The notes under the pieces: model-generated
The model's input: only the letters and a program-made list of their open reading frames with translations
Databases searched by the model: none
What the model was told of the DNA's origin: nothing
Shown here: one piece after another, positions 25,131 through 37,574 of the stretch
How the letters are laid out: every line of letters starts with the position of its first letter
How positions within the stretch are numbered: position 1 is the stretch's first letter
Origin: Hermatobates lingyangjiaoensis
Taxonomy: Eukaryota > Arthropoda > Insecta > Hemiptera > Hermatobatidae
Direction: 5' to 3'
Length of the DNA: 64,000 bases
NCBI GenBank assembly: GCA_026182355.1
Contig: JAPFBL010000002.1
Location: forward strand, 2,914,001 to 2,978,000
Position numbers and translations under genes: made by a program

Positions 25131-25654
25131 AATGAATTTATAGATAAATGAATGGTATAGCTTTCGTGTGAAATTTTGTCATTATTCTAAAATTTGTGAA
25201 CTCAAAAAATATGTGGTTAAAGCTAAACTACTAACACTGAAATATTTAGATTTTGGATATGTTGTCAGCGTAAAATTTGTCTGTAAGAAACAAAATAACA
25301 AGAAGTTTTAGGATTTGGAAGAGTCAATATGAACCTAAAACAGTGAAAGTTAATCAGAGACAACCCAAATTACATTATCAAATTTACAGATGTTATCCAT
25401 ACACTGATCTTTTGACCAATATTACATTGTGCCAGTCATTTGACAAAGCTGCATTAGGTCATGCATATCCTAAAAAACAGGATTGCGCATATCACAAAAT
25501 ATTGATGTAATTCCTTTTGTATTTAAAACTAAAGAGAATTTATTAACTTAATTAAAAAGAGTTAACTTTGTTTGGTCTCAAACATTAACTGAAGGTTGTT
25601 AATGCTATGTAAATAATAATTCCTTAAGTGTAACTGTTAATTTTGCGCAAAAGG

Positions 25655-25985
25655 GTTGCGGTGACCTGATAGCAGGGATTGTCCAGGAGCTTAGAGCCGG
25701 TTCTGTGGCGGGACCACCTATTACTTCTCCTGAGTTATCGGTTCAAAGATAATTTAAACACCCCCGCTCGTCCGGTAAGAAAGTTGGCAAGGCGTGGTGG
25801 CCAGTCAGATTAGGTGATAAATTTCGTGTGTTGTCTTAGCTTGACCTGCTCGATGCAATTATAATGGATCCCCTCGAGCTCCGCCAAAAGACTGTATCTC
25901 TCTACCACCGGTCCTCACTGCTGTCTTGACATTCCAGATAGCCCTCCGCCAAACAAGCTCTGCTCGCACAACCTCTAGATATTAT
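25655..25985. other. GC-richer unclassified patch, about 330 bp
   Basis: This contrasts with the AT-rich surroundings (GAGCCGGTTCTGTGGCGG, CCCGCTCGTCCGG, CCCTCGAGCTCCGCC). Several stops occur in all frames. It looks like an old repeat insertion. The family is unknown. Confidence 0.4.
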
Positions 25986-27538
25986 CTTAAAAGACTTTCA
26001 AAACGACCTTCCCACATAACAACTCACAAGTAAATAACTAGTTAATTACTTAAAGCAATTCAATTAAAAAAAAAATTATATGTGCAAATCAAATGAAGAA
26101 TTTTGCTTGCTTTCACCCAAGGAACATTATTAGGTACCAATTCTATGCAGAATTGATGGGTCATGATTGAAGCCTCGAGGAACAAACTTTCTATCTCTGT
26201 TACGATTTTGTAATTTTATCCTGCTGTTCAATGATGCATCATGCTACTGATTTTTCTGCAAACAGAGCATTAATGAAAGCAGTTGTGCTGATCACCAATC
26301 AAAAATATATAGTTTTAGTTTTCTCAAATTACACAAAACCAAAGAAATAGCTTTGAAGAAATGAAAAAGCTATTCTCAAATCGGCTAATACTAGCGATGC
26401 TAAGACTTGTTATTGGATAAAATAAGGTACAGCGGAGGAAAAATATTTATAAAAAATCATTAATAATCTGAAATTATAGGTCACCTTGGGGTATTACGCA
26501 CAATGATAATATAATATGAAACAATATGCTGAATTGTTCAATATTTATTCTGAAATATATTCATCTATTGTAAATCATTTTATTTACATTTTTATAATTC
26601 AAAGTTATAAGTATAATGAAATGCAATCGTTTTTGCAAATGTTTACGGAGTGATACAATTTTCATTGATTGTCACCTTATCGGAAGTTTAACAAAAATAA
26701 AACAATAAAAAATAAACTAGATATTTATATTTGTGATACGACCATTGGCGAGATGACGTGTACCTTAATTCTCACCACTTTGGAGATGATTCAAGTACAA
26801 GTGAATTTAGAAATAGTAACAACAACTCTAGTATATTTTTGTTGTTGTTACTTTAGCAAACTCCGGTTTATTTTCTTTATTATTGAAAAGTTTTGAGTGA
26901 TATCAAAGTCAATTGTCAAATTCAGGAGTCCTCCAGTTACATTAACCCAAAGCCTAGGATGTGTTGACAGGACTGTGGAAACACTATGACCTTTACTAAT
27001 GTTTCACAGAACCACATGGTGAACGACGTTCTCCTCATCAACATTTAACGCCCTTTACAAATTCATCAAAATCCACCAATCACAATCCAAGCCAGCTACA
27101 TTTTATGGTCTGAAATCGATTTTCCTTCCTTTACTTGTTACTACGGGTAATTTGAATGACAATATTCTTTATTTATTGATCTTTTCCACTTTATTAAGAT
27201 TTTCATTTAAGTAATGTTTTTATATCTTTCATTCTTTATATTTTTTCCAATTATTCATATTCCTCTTATTTTTTGTTATTTAGTTTACTCTCACGTGATG
27301 AAGAGTGACATATTTAAGTAAGATAGGGAGTTATTTAAAACAGATTAGATGGCTACTGGAAGAGCCCAATCAGCTTGTTTTGTTATTTTCACAGTATTGT
27401 GGGTAATTATACAGTGGTATATTGTGTATTACACAATAAACTGTATATACATTCCAGAGAAGTTGTTTGATTAGCTTACTTCTGAAATGTTAGTTTTGAA
27501 TATTATGTGGTGTTGATGAAAGGGCTTTGTGTTCGCAG

Positions 27539-27676
27539 GTTTACAAAGGGCTGGACATCATCAGTAACAAGGTGACTGCAGTGGAGGCAGAGGGAGTTCC
27601 CCATCACTTACTAGCCTTCCTCGACCCTCTGGAAAGGTTTTCTGTTGTAGATTACCGAAACTCAGCTCTGCCTATC
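27539..27676 (+). CDS. TRIT1: TRIT1 exon: tRNA dimethylallyltransferase, early part of catalytic domain
   Basis: This exon encodes 46 residues beginning VYKGLDI, with [11 protein letters not shown] and [13 protein letters not shown] later. They match the segment just after the ISADSMQ motif in eukaryotic and bacterial tRNA isopentenyltransferases (MiaA/TRIT1), which add a dimethylallyl group to A37 of certain tRNAs in cytosol and mitochondria. It is bounded by a cag acceptor ending at 27538 and a GTATCC donor at 27677, and its length is a multiple of three. The missing Q of MQVY would come from the previous exon, so the intron before it also falls at a codon boundary. The open frame runs past the donor, but those codons do not resemble the family. 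The P-loop exon was not found to the left in the window. A family-H repeat starts only about 46 bp after the donor. The family assignment rests on recognisable motifs, not on a search. Confidence 0.85.
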
Positions 27677-27721
27677 GTATCCTTATTCTTCAGTGTAACT
27701 TTTACCACGTTTGAGATATTT

Positions 27722-28050
27722 TTGCTTTACTGTAAGTAAAATATAGGGATCAAGAGAAAACTTTATTTCGAAATTTTGTTGGATTACGCGTTTTGATGTC
27801 TATAAATATTATACATATTTTCTGATGATGTTTGGGTGTCTGTGAGTGGATGTTTATAAAAATGACTTCGGGGCACTGTCTAAGGGCTTTTAGTGAAATT
27901 TGACAGATATGTGTGTTATTGTGGAAATCAACCCTATTGCTTTGAGGCATTCACCAGGGAAAGTATACTTTATCCTTTATGCCAAAACGGGTCATAATTT
28001 TTACAAACTCTTCTAATATAAACATAAAATACAAACATAAAATGTTGTAT
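27722..28050 (+). mobile_element. Family-H left part, next to the TRIT1 splice donor
   Basis: TTTGCTTTACTGTAAGTAAAAT at 27722 is the left end, followed by worn versions of the early family-H blocks (GAAATTTTGTTGGATTACG, GTTTTGATGTC, TGATGATGTTTGGGTGTCTG). The copy fades near 28050. It begins 46 bp inside the TRIT1 intron. Confidence 0.6.
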
Positions 28051-29890
28051 TTAGTTCTCTCCTAAAGATAGGGCTGCATGAAAAAAATGAGTATCGTACG
28101 AGATAATATGACAGCTATTAAGTTCCATATATATTCACTTGCAGTATGTGTTTACCATTATATTATTAAAGTCTCACAATTCACAAGAAATTATATACTG
28201 GCAGTAGCAATTATAGTAAAATAGTAATATATTTTAATATAGTATAGTAATTAGTTATTAATTACATATATAATTCACTTTTTTAAATAATTGTTTGCAA
28301 AAAATAACTTATCTGTTACATCTTTTCAAATATACTCTACAAAGAATGAAAGCAAATGAAATTATCATTTATCACATTTATAGTTAATTTGTCGTTTCTT
28401 TCTAGAGCCTCATTTAGTAATTTTGTGCGAAATGCCGGTTAGAAAATGACTATGACACAGTTTTACATATTCAAGGATTCAAAAATCTTTTCCCGTTGAG
28501 TGTACACCGTAACAGTGTCTGAAAAACAATGGGGATCGGAACAACCTTAATGCTTTTAGCTTTAAAATGTACCACTTTCATCTGGTACCAATCATGGTAT
28601 TGTAAATATGGGGTCTTGAAACGTGTCCAAGACTTCTGGAGCACCCAGTATAATGGAATCATCGATTTGATATTCATTGAAACAATTTTGTTACATTTTG
28701 GTGGTTTTAATACTGTTCCAGTTAAGGTAATAAATGATTGATCTATAAACTTCTTTCTAGAATTAAATCAGTTTTCTATTTCTAAAAAAATTGTCTACCC
28801 AATAAACAATGTTCGTAGGGTTGTGTGTGTTTTTAAACAAAGACTGGGTTGTGTGTGTGTGTGTGCGTTTCTGTTCGTTCACGTTCACCTAATATTAATG
28901 TCTTGTAGACTCCCAATCTGCTGAAACTGTTAGACAGTGTTATTGGTAATTGGCAAGTAGTCTGCTTGGCACTAGTGAAAGTTAAGATTTCAAGGGTGTG
29001 GCAAATCGATTAGGCCAAAGGAAGGTGGCAATACGAGTGCAGAAGATCCCTATGAAATGTTTTATGGACTTCCAAGCCTCTGCATTGAATTGGTTGAAAA
29101 TAAGCTTGTAAAGTACTGACCTCTTATTAAATGTTTTAGGGGGAAGGAGAACTAAATCAGGTCAAGGAAAAGAGGGTAAAGGGGTTTCATGTAAATAGAG
29201 ATGCGTAGAATTTTGCTTAAATTGAACCATATGTAGTATAAAACAAAAAAAAACAAAATATCAGCTTCTTTTATTTATAATGGACAAAAAAAAAAACCAT
29301 CATATAAATTCTGAAACGTCCAATTTTTGAATTGAATCTACACATATTACATAAGGGAGATTTCGACGTTTTCACCTAATTTTGGGACTCAACCATACGC
29401 AAAAACAAACTTATACAATCCAAATTTTGCAGAAGTATCGGATTATACCTCAGTTCATTTAATTTTGACGAAATTTGAAATAAATTTAATAAATATTAAA
29501 CAGAGATGATTTTCAGAATGTCATCTACGTTCTCCATGAATACATCATACCTACAGCTCTTTCAACATTTTGTTTTTAGTGTTCTTTACTTGAAGAAAGC
29601 AGCCCTCTGCTTTTGGTGGTACATTGCGGTTCCAATTCGTCATAACATACCCTGTGCTAGAATTATGAACGTTTGGGCTCCTTTGAAGACACCACTACAA
29701 AATACTCGTAGTTTATTAACGCTGGAAAGAAGTGACTTACTGAATAAGTTGTTCTTTATGATTTTCTATTGTAGTTTAATATAGGTTATCTACTTCTTAA
29801 TGCATTTTCATACAACGTGTTTCTTTTATGATATTCCTTGTTTGATGATATTGTTTTTTAATTTACCTTATTTTTTTCATTATTCTAAAA

Positions 29891-31528
29891 ATCTGGAGTG
29901 GCCTACACTCTACTTTACTATAAGTAACTTAATTTCAAATTTCTTGAGTATATAAAACATAACGTCTCATTTAAGCATAACGTAGACATCTAAATGGGAT
30001 ATAATTATTAGCCTTTCATTCCTGAGGTAGTACAGATAGTGATTGAAGGACATATCAATTTATAAGCATATTTTTGTACATCACAAATAATTTATTATTT
30101 GCAAATAATTTCATTAGTATAACTACAGCAGTAATAACATTTTTGAAAAACCAATGTGAACATTTCTTGAAACGAAATATTATCCTACAAGAGAACATGG
30201 CTATTGTTCAAATAGCCAGTAGATTTCTTACATCGTTTACTTGAAATCCTTCCACATTGAATATTAAAGTAAAATTTTCAAATTTAAAACAGGGAAATAC
30301 CCTTTTTTTCTCTGAAAAACGTCTTAAACAGCGAAGAAAATGTTGTTTTAAGTTGTTTTGTTAATTAAGGATGTACTATAATTATATTTATTAATCTCTA
30401 AACGAATGATTTCAATTTTGAATTATCTTTTACATTTTTGGTTTTTAACGTAATTATTATACTGGGAATTTTATGGCTTCTTAGTATTTAACAAGATCAT
30501 TTTCCTTCTCCTTTGTCAAATAACATATATACGAATTTTTTCACAGTGAGTGTTATTATTTTCCTGCACAATATTATTCCTCTTACATCTCATATAAGTC
30601 AATAAACAATTTAAATTGTTCCTTTATAAATATCAATTTTATTTCAATGGATTCGCTCAAAAAATTTCTAAGTCAATGTAAACAATGTAAAAAAATACAA
30701 AAAATTCGACAAGTATAGCAGGTGATCTCTTAGTCTAGGATAAACAAAGAGTTTTTATATCGTTATTGCTCTTTCCCGTAATTGAAACTTCATGATTTTT
30801 TTTTTACGAATTGCTAATTTTTTGTTCCATTTTTGGTCAAATTTTCATTATTTTTTAACGAGCCGTTTAGCGTCAAAAAAACATTTTCTGAAAACACAAA
30901 TCGTACTGTAACACCCCATCAGCGAATGTAATTTTGAAAAAAAATATCTCAATTCATTCTACACATAATGTTCTATTTATAGGCTAGTTTTCATTCTTGT
31001 CCGTCAAACAGTATGGCTTGTATCGCTCTCAAAGTTTGAGATTGAATTATAAGTCAAAATTTGTACATTTTATTGAAAAAAAAATATTTCCTGTTGTTTT
31101 AAAATTCTGAATATATTTTTCGTTTTTTCCATTTGTAACCTCAAAGATAATTTCAAAATTTCAAAACTCTAGGGTTATCAGTTTAGGAGAAATAAATGTT
31201 TTAAAAAAAAACGGTTTTTGGCAAAAAAAGTGACTTTTCCATCATGCATAATTCTTCCCAAACAATAGGAATCTTCTTCCATGAGCCCATTTTTTGTGTA
31301 AAATATCAAGTTGATCCATCAAAGATCTGACCGTAGCGTGGTAACAAGCAATGCTAACACACGCACCCACCCAACCCACCCACCCACCCACCCACCCACA
31401 CACACACACACAAGACATCATCGTAAAAACGTCATAAAACGACTTCTGGGACCTCAAAACATGTAATTCCGTCAAAATCTCGAGATCGAATTTTTTCACA
31501 ATCACTATACTTTACTTATAGTAAAGTA
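29891..31528 (-). mobile_element. Family-H element, short form (about 1.64 kb), complete
   Basis: The right end, read in reverse, is TCTGGAGTGGCCTACACTC with CTACTTTACTATAAGT at 29891-29928. The left end, complement of TTTACTTTACTATAAGTAAA, closes at 31528. The microsatellite (CACCCACCC and CACACA) is at 31362-31411. Compared with the long form, an interior block is missing at the ATAATATTGT|GCAGG junction (about 30567). It is very similar to the + copy at 37575, which suggests recent spread. Confidence 0.85.
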
Positions 31529-31734
31529 AAAAAAAATAATTGACCTAACATGTAGAATAGGGTTTTTGGTTCAGTTTTCAAATATTCACGAAGATGATAA
31601 CTATATGAGAGGAAGATACATTCTATTCCGACTTAAACTTGATTCAAGCTGAAAACCTGACTTTCTGAAAAGAAAATTAATTGTTTTCCTCCCTCTAGGA
31701 AAGGTTATATCAATTTGATATAACTATTTGATAT

Positions 31735-32151
31735 TTGAACATTGATGCTAAATTTATGGCTAAATTTTGGAAAGAAGAATTTTTTTATCTGATTCTATAT
31801 AAGAAAATTGTTTTTCTAGGTGATCTTCAAATCGAAGAACACTTTATTTTTCAAAATTTAAAGCAAATTAGAAGCTCTATTACTTCTCTAGACTCCTTAG
31901 GGCTCAATAAAGCAAAGGATAATTTGAATTTTCTCGGCTGCTGTTCATACAACCTCCTCAAGCTTAATATTAATTTTGCTTTATATAATGGTGATTGTAT
32001 ATTTTGTGACAAGACGAATGCAAGTAAGTCCGTGGAGTGTGCAAATGCGTTTGATTTGAGAGAAATGTTTGATGAGGGAGGTGAAATAGCACAGAAAAGT
32101 ATAGGTTGTTTACAACGTTTAAAGGTTGATGCTGTATGTAAAAAAGGGTAG
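31735..32151 (+). other. Longest unexplained ORF (about 138 codons), unidentified
   Basis: The frame is open from 31735 to a stop at 32149. The first ATG is at 31756 (after AAATTT). The opposite strand is also open over 31851-32186. It contains Cys-bearing segments (GDCIFCDKTNASKSVEC), and a plausible acceptor (cctccctctag) lies at 31698. Beyond the stop the sequence to about 32840 gives further short open stretches in shifting frames, such as VHERCDSLFRSIQKEYQICQ. That pattern fits a decayed gene or element. I recognise no family. Confidence 0.3.
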
Positions 32152-33543
32152 AATATTAGTGAATCATCAAATGTTTTCAAATACATTTTACCTAAGATTT
32201 TTCTTGAAGGGAAAGAATATAGAAAAAAATTGACACCATTCTCGATTCAAGTTTTCAAAAAAGGTATATTGTTAGAAATCAGGTGGACAAATTGCATTTA
32301 AGACCTGAAGATTTATTTGGAAGTAATAAAGCGTTACTGAAGATATGTAATTACGAAATTATTTTGAGATCCTCACAGACAATTTTAAAGGCTTGAAGTT
32401 AAGAAGGACAGCTAATTACCAAGCCCTGGATATAGCTCCGTATACTTAACCTAACAGGTGGTCTGTTTGTAGGTAACAAAGCAAAGTTTTTCGTAGATTG
32501 CAACCGGATGTTGATGAAACGAACAGACAGTGAAGGAATACACGTTTTACTGCTAATTTTCTAGGGCTAGCAGTTTTCCTTGCACTCTTTTAAAAAATTG
32601 ATTTTTAAGTTTTAAAAATTTGGGTATGTAATTGGTAGAGTTTTAGGATATGCTATTTAGACGCGTTGTGTGATCGATATACCAGCAGTGGAAAGTTCAT
32701 GAACGCTGTGATAGTTTATTTCGTTCTATTCAAAAGGAATATCAAATATGCCAAAGATATGAAGCTGCGAACAGTCAACGGGATATTTTTCTAAGACTGT
32801 TGGAGTCGTTTATCGTTTAGAAAGATGTAAAGGGATGTGTAATAGTTATTCCTTTCTTCACCCGTGAAGTCAGGGTTGGCTATTGATGTCATTATTGTAT
32901 CACTTATATGATTAACAAAACAAATTTGGAGTATAATTACTAGCTACACTCAAATTTACATATTTATAATCTGTCAGATGAACTCATTAATTTTTGTCGG
33001 TAGATTTATTTATTTGATTAATAATGTTTTAAACTGGTGTTTCAAATTTAGCCTGTCAACTACTTTCTTATCCGATTTTATCATTATTATTACCAATTGT
33101 TAAATCATAGGTAATTTATCATTTTAAATTAATGCTGTTATATTTTTCGTTTCATTATTTAATCACATAGTTCTGCACAAGTGGTTCCCAACCTTTTTTT
33201 ACTCCTGCACACCCAAAAAAAATTTTCTCTGACCTTACACTAGCTACATTTTATACTTTGTTCAAGAATAAAACATGTGGACTCATAATAAATTCTATCA
33301 AGCGAAGATATTTATTTTATTTTTAATGCATATAAAAAAAAAACAACTTTAGACAAGAAACTTCAGAGATTGAATAAACTTTACGAAAACAATAACTTAT
33401 TATTCTGTAAAATAGCTAGAACTAGCTTCAAAACTCTTAGAATGGAATTTAATTTTGTAAAATGTAAAAAATCAAACATATGGGATATCCCAGATTAACA
33501 TTTGAATATACTGACAACAATAATTTCTTCCTTGAAGTATGTA

Positions 33544-34458
33544 CGAGGTGTGTAAATAAAGTAGTGAGACTGATGTTTTTAAATTTTGTATTCAAATATA
33601 ATTACAATGTGATATTGTCACCTTCAAAATAGTTCCCTTCGGAAGCCACACAGCGCTGGAGACGGTCCTTCCAATCATTGTAGCATTGCTGGAACTCGGA
33701 TTCTGGAATGGCCTTCAGCTGGTCGGTTACAGCAGTTTGTATGTTTTGTAGTGTCCCGAAATGAGTTCCCTTGAGGTGATTTTTCAATCTCGGGAAGAGG
33801 AAAAAGTCACAAGGACTCAAGTCTGGTGAATAAGGAGGCTGAGGAGCAACAGGAATGTTTTTACTCGCCAAAAACTCGTTTATTGAGATGGCAGTGTGAC
33901 AGGGCGCGTTGTCGTGATGCAACACCCACTTGTCTTTGATGTTTGGCCGCACACGAAGGACTCTTTTTCGAAGTCTTCAACTGTTCCCCGATTATTCTGA
34001 CTGTCAAGCGTCGATCTGAAGGCACAAGGTTCCGTACTCTGTTGACATTTTCATCGGTGTTTGCACTTGAAGGCCTTCCGCTTCGTGGTTCATCTTCAAT
34101 CGACTCTCTTCCTTCTGAAAATTCCTTAAACCACCGAAAAACCTGTGCCCTTGATAAAACACGTTCTCCATAGGCCTCCTGAAGTTTTTCAAAAGTTTCG
34201 GTTGCATTATGTCCAAGTCTGAAGCAAAATTTGATTGCACACCGCTGCTCAACTTTGAGGTCACTCATTTTTAAAACGCTCAAGAAAAAACCATTTCACG
34301 AAAACCAACGCTACGAACAAACAAATGACTGTGGCGAGTTCAGATTCATACTGGAGGCGCATCACACGTGCACCTGACGCTACTCAAGGCCACGCGTCTC
34401 CAGCGTTGCCAGATCGAAAGTGACGTTGCCAGTCTCACTACTTTATTTACACACCTCG
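33544..34458 (-). mobile_element. Mariner (DD34D) element, 915 bp, internally deleted
   Basis: Perfect 29-bp terminal inverted repeats occupy 33544-33572 (starting CGAGGTGTGTAAA) and 34430-34458. TA dinucleotides flank both ends (33542-33543 and 34459-34460), the Tc1/mariner target duplication. The encoded transposase is on the minus strand. A normal mariner is about 1.3 kb, so about 0.4 kb is missing. Identical TIRs argue for recent activity, presumably in trans. Confidence 0.93.
33602..34268 (-). pseudogene. Mariner transposase, central deletion plus frameshift
   Basis: The product would be a DDD transposase cutting at the TIRs. The N-terminal part starts with ATG at 34268 (MSDLKVEQRCAIKF) and keeps the helix-turn-helix DNA-binding region with VFRWFKEF and SGRPSS. 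The C-terminal part (33602 to about 33955) keeps VLHHDNAPCHTA and YSPDLSPCDFFLFPRLK. These hold the second and third catalytic aspartates, with exactly 34 residues between them (DD34D). The middle, including the first catalytic Asp of the TGDE(T/S)W motif, is missing. The two parts lie in different frames, joined near 33955-33965. It cannot be active. The stop is near the inner edge of the left TIR, as in intact mariners. Confidence 0.92.
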
Positions 34459-35552
34459 TACAATGTCATGAAATCAAAATACTATTTTTTTTTTAATGAA
34501 AATATTGTTTTGACCTAAGCTCTTAAACATTCTCTGAAAATTTCCTGAAAAAATATTATATTCTTAAAAGTGCTGAAATTTTCTTATACTAAGGAAATTT
34601 GTTAAAATTACAGTGTTGCTTCTTGTACTCCCTGGAATGATGTCTCTCACCCCAAGGAAGTACATGTACCCCTGGTTGGGAACCCCCTGTGATAAACAAT
34701 CACACAAATCTTATGTATTCGTCATAACTGATTAAATGTGGATTAGCATAAACATAAATTATTTAAACGAATTTTTCATTATTTCTGGTAATGAATTTAT
34801 TTACTGTAAAGTTTATGTAGAATTTTCGTTACATCTTTCGTTAAGTATACTTTTTTGTGTGTGCTGTTATATTGATTTCCTCTTGATTGATTCTGAACTG
34901 TGATAACTAAATACACTTAACGCTAATATTTTGGTTTATTTGGAATAAGATATATTGGAGATTAGTCTCCGTGTTGAAAATAAATGAATTTTGCCAAGTA
35001 AGGTTGAAGATAGAATTTGTTGTTGGATGCCAGAGGAGAGGTGCAGGCCCAGATGTGCGAATGTCGCTCTCGTGACTCACTGCCGCAGTTCTCTTGCATA
35101 CCAGAGCAGAGAAAGCCCCGCGTCTACCCCCTAATCAACACTTCTTGTCTTCTCACAAACATCCAGTCTTCATTTTTGTTAGAATTAATTTTACTGTGTA
35201 AATTAATTACAGAATATTAAACGCTTTTAACATACGATCCTCAAGGCATATCACGTAAATTAATCACTATAAATCGAATTCCTATAGATTATTTTCTAAT
35301 TAATACATTTCTCATTTTGATCCTAAATGAACTAAATTTCTCTCATTTATTTTAAGATAAAATCATAACGTATATATTTACTGTTTATTTACGTTTATTG
35401 AAAATAGAAAATCTAACGTAACGATCTTCAGTCCCCTGGCCTCTCTACGATATTTCGATGGTGTGGTGAGTTATCTTGACAGCTAAACCTGGTTCACATA
35501 AGCATTAATACCTGTCTGATACAAGTATGATACTTGAGTGTTATTTTTAACT

Positions 35553-35630
35553 CTGACGAAAACCGTTTGTTACAGTTGAAAGATCATAGTCTTTTTTTTT
35601 TTATTTCTTAATGTGGTGTAGAGTTTGAAT
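35553..35630 (+). repeat. Repeat unit with hammerhead-like core (fold-back family)
   Basis: CTGACGA at 35553 is followed by a worn short hairpin and GAAA at 35578-35581. Next come AGATCATAGTC, a T-run and TTCTTAATGTGGTG. The same order occurs at 39857-39930 (+), 39487-39550 (-) and 51372-51437 (-). Confidence 0.55.
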
Positions 35631-35740
35631 TATATTTTTGTTTTTTGTGAAACCTTGTTATATACACAAAGATGCATGTATAAAGAAACATATAGAAATT
35701 ATAAACATACATTTACAGTTTCAAATTTCAGTTTGACATG

Positions 35741-35842
35741 TCATCAGGAAAGATAAGAGAGGGAAACCAAGTGCACAGGTGCAGAGACTGTTGGAGAATT
35801 CCATCTCCTCTCATGGTTTCCCTTTCTTATCTCTTCTGATGA
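35741..35842. repeat. Inverted repeat, about 29-bp arms
   Basis: Arms at 35741-35770 (TCATCAGGAAAGATAAGAGA start) and 35814-35842 pair with about two mismatches around a 43-bp spacer. The right arm ends in CTGATGA, followed by a degenerate hammerhead-like segment. AAATTAGAGACTATAAG next to it matches AAATTAGAGATAGTAAG at 51313. Confidence 0.75.
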
Positions 35843-36091
35843 CGAGTGAAACCAAAAATTAGAGACTATAAGTATGGGTTTATAATTTCTCTATATTTTT
35901 ATGTTTCTTTATCTATATTGAACTTTATTAGTCCGTTGAGGATAGTTTTTTCATGTAAAAGTATGTGTATATATATGTGTATTTTGTCATATATGGATTT
36001 GGTCAATTTTTTAGGTTTCAAATCGAACTTTCACATACATGATGACATAATGTAACTATTGTATCAAACGGTTGATATATTATTGAATTTG

Positions 36092-36112
36092 TTATATATA
36101 TATATATATATT
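36092..36112 (+). repeat. (TA)n microsatellite
   Basis: About ten TA units. A similar tract is at 36713-36731. Both lie near the fold-back element at 36209-36634. Confidence 0.9.
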
Positions 36113-36208
36113 ACAAGATTTCACATAAACACGTGAAATATCAATCAATGATCAAACTACAATATCATATCGTGGCTTGATGATTTATACATATATGTAT
36201 ATATTCAG

Positions 36209-36634
36209 GTAACTCGCCACAAATGATTGAAGATAATCGCTCTGAGGTCTTTCGTTTATCACGTCATCAGACATCAATAAAAAAGACATGCCATCAGGAG
36301 GGATAAGAGAGGGAAGAAAGTGCCCTCATAAAAAAAGCTTTTCTAAGAGCTTAGTCAACACCAGTACAGGCCTTTTTAAATTGGATGAATTTCTAATTGA
36401 ATGAATCCTTAAAGAAATTAAGACTATTTCTAATGTAATAAGAGAAAATACTGTCAATGATGCCAATCTTCATTCATCTTTAAATCAAAATTCATACCTG
36501 CCCACAACTTGTATTCACTTACTCTCTGACAACGTGATAAACAAAAACGCCTCAAGTTTTTTCTTATCGCCTTATGAAGATAAAACGCCTCAATGAACGA
36601 TTATCTTCAGTCATTTTTGGTTAGTTACCCGGAA
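36209..36634. repeat. Fold-back element, about 425 bp
   Basis: The left arm at 36209-36269 (GATTGAAGATAATCG, CGTTTATCACGT) is complementary to 36535-36634 (ACGTGATAAACA, CGATTATCTTCAGTC) with small indels. The interior has CATCAGGAGGGATAAGAGAGGG, similar to the arm at 35741. No ORF is visible. Confidence 0.65.
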
Positions 36635-37574
36635 TATTTATATCACGTGCTATTGTGATAATTTTGTATGTATATATATATGTACAAAGAAGGATTGCTA
36701 CCATCCTTCACTAATATATATATATATATAGCAGTTCACTATAACTTCACGAGCATCACATTATCACATTCTCACATTGTAGGTGAAAATGGTATAATTC
36801 CCTAGTATTTTCTCAATGATTTATTGAAAAGTAGACTACTATCTGGTTTGAAGATCAATCAAACTCTTTGTTAGCGGTTAGTTGCCCTGCCATACTCTAA
36901 TGCCTGTTTTAATAACATTAAGTGCAACAAATCCGGATAGTTTTAATAAAAGAGAAATTGTTTATTGAATGCAACTGCATTATAAGTGCACAGTATGTCA
37001 TCTCTCTGATACAAGCTCTTCAGCTTTGAATTTGAACTTATAAAATAAATCTATCAACACTACTGTCTCACATCATGTTTCGTCAATGAAATGTTTGGTC
37101 CTAAGAGGAATAAATTACATAATAATTTGTTTGACAAATATATGGCCTTCGGAGCGGTATGAATTGACTGATTGTAAAAGGTTGGGACCACTAGTCTAAC
37201 GGAACCAGCCATTCGTCTTGTTCTTCTTGATTCAACAACTAACTGTAACACCATTCTCAATTAGTGCCCAAGAATCAAAGAATAACATATTGAACACTGT
37301 TTCTTATGATTTTAAATTATTTTCAAAAGTAATATTATTGAGTTTTAACATGTATTAAATGATTCCAATTCACGGTTGTCATATCATACTTCGTGTTTTT
37401 TGAAAAGAATCAATATTTTCAAATTTTAAAGTTCTCACTGCTGATTGTACAATGAAAGGAAAATATTTATTTCTTTTTACACTGGCAATTGCTTAACTAT
37501 TTTCTATTATTAGATTCACCTTGCTAAACATAATGTTAATGTATAATTTAATTTTTCATATATTTACGCTTTTT

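Larger units (their letters stand above)
33176..34691. mobile_element. hAT-like non-autonomous element hosting a mariner
   Basis: Termini are CACAAGTGGTTCCCAACC at 33176-33193 and its imperfect complement at 34674-34691 (18 bp, two mismatches). The G(T)GGTTCCCAACC terminus is typical of hAT/Charlie-type elements. Without the mariner the host is about 0.6 kb and shows no transposase, so it is MITE-like. I could not find a convincing 8-bp target duplication, so the hAT label is family resemblance only. Confidence 0.55.

Noticed and set aside
28471..28741. Stretch open on both strands for about 70 codons
   Set aside because: No recognised motif on either strand and no splice context. Left as unexplained.
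29506..29784. 92-codon ORF just before the 29891 family-H copy
   Set aside because: The sequence resembles no family I know. The opposite strand gave only vague transposase-like words, not enough to call.
31242..31505. ORF with CVCVCGWVGGWVGWVGACV
   Set aside because: It is the family-H microsatellite translated and has no gene-like sequence.
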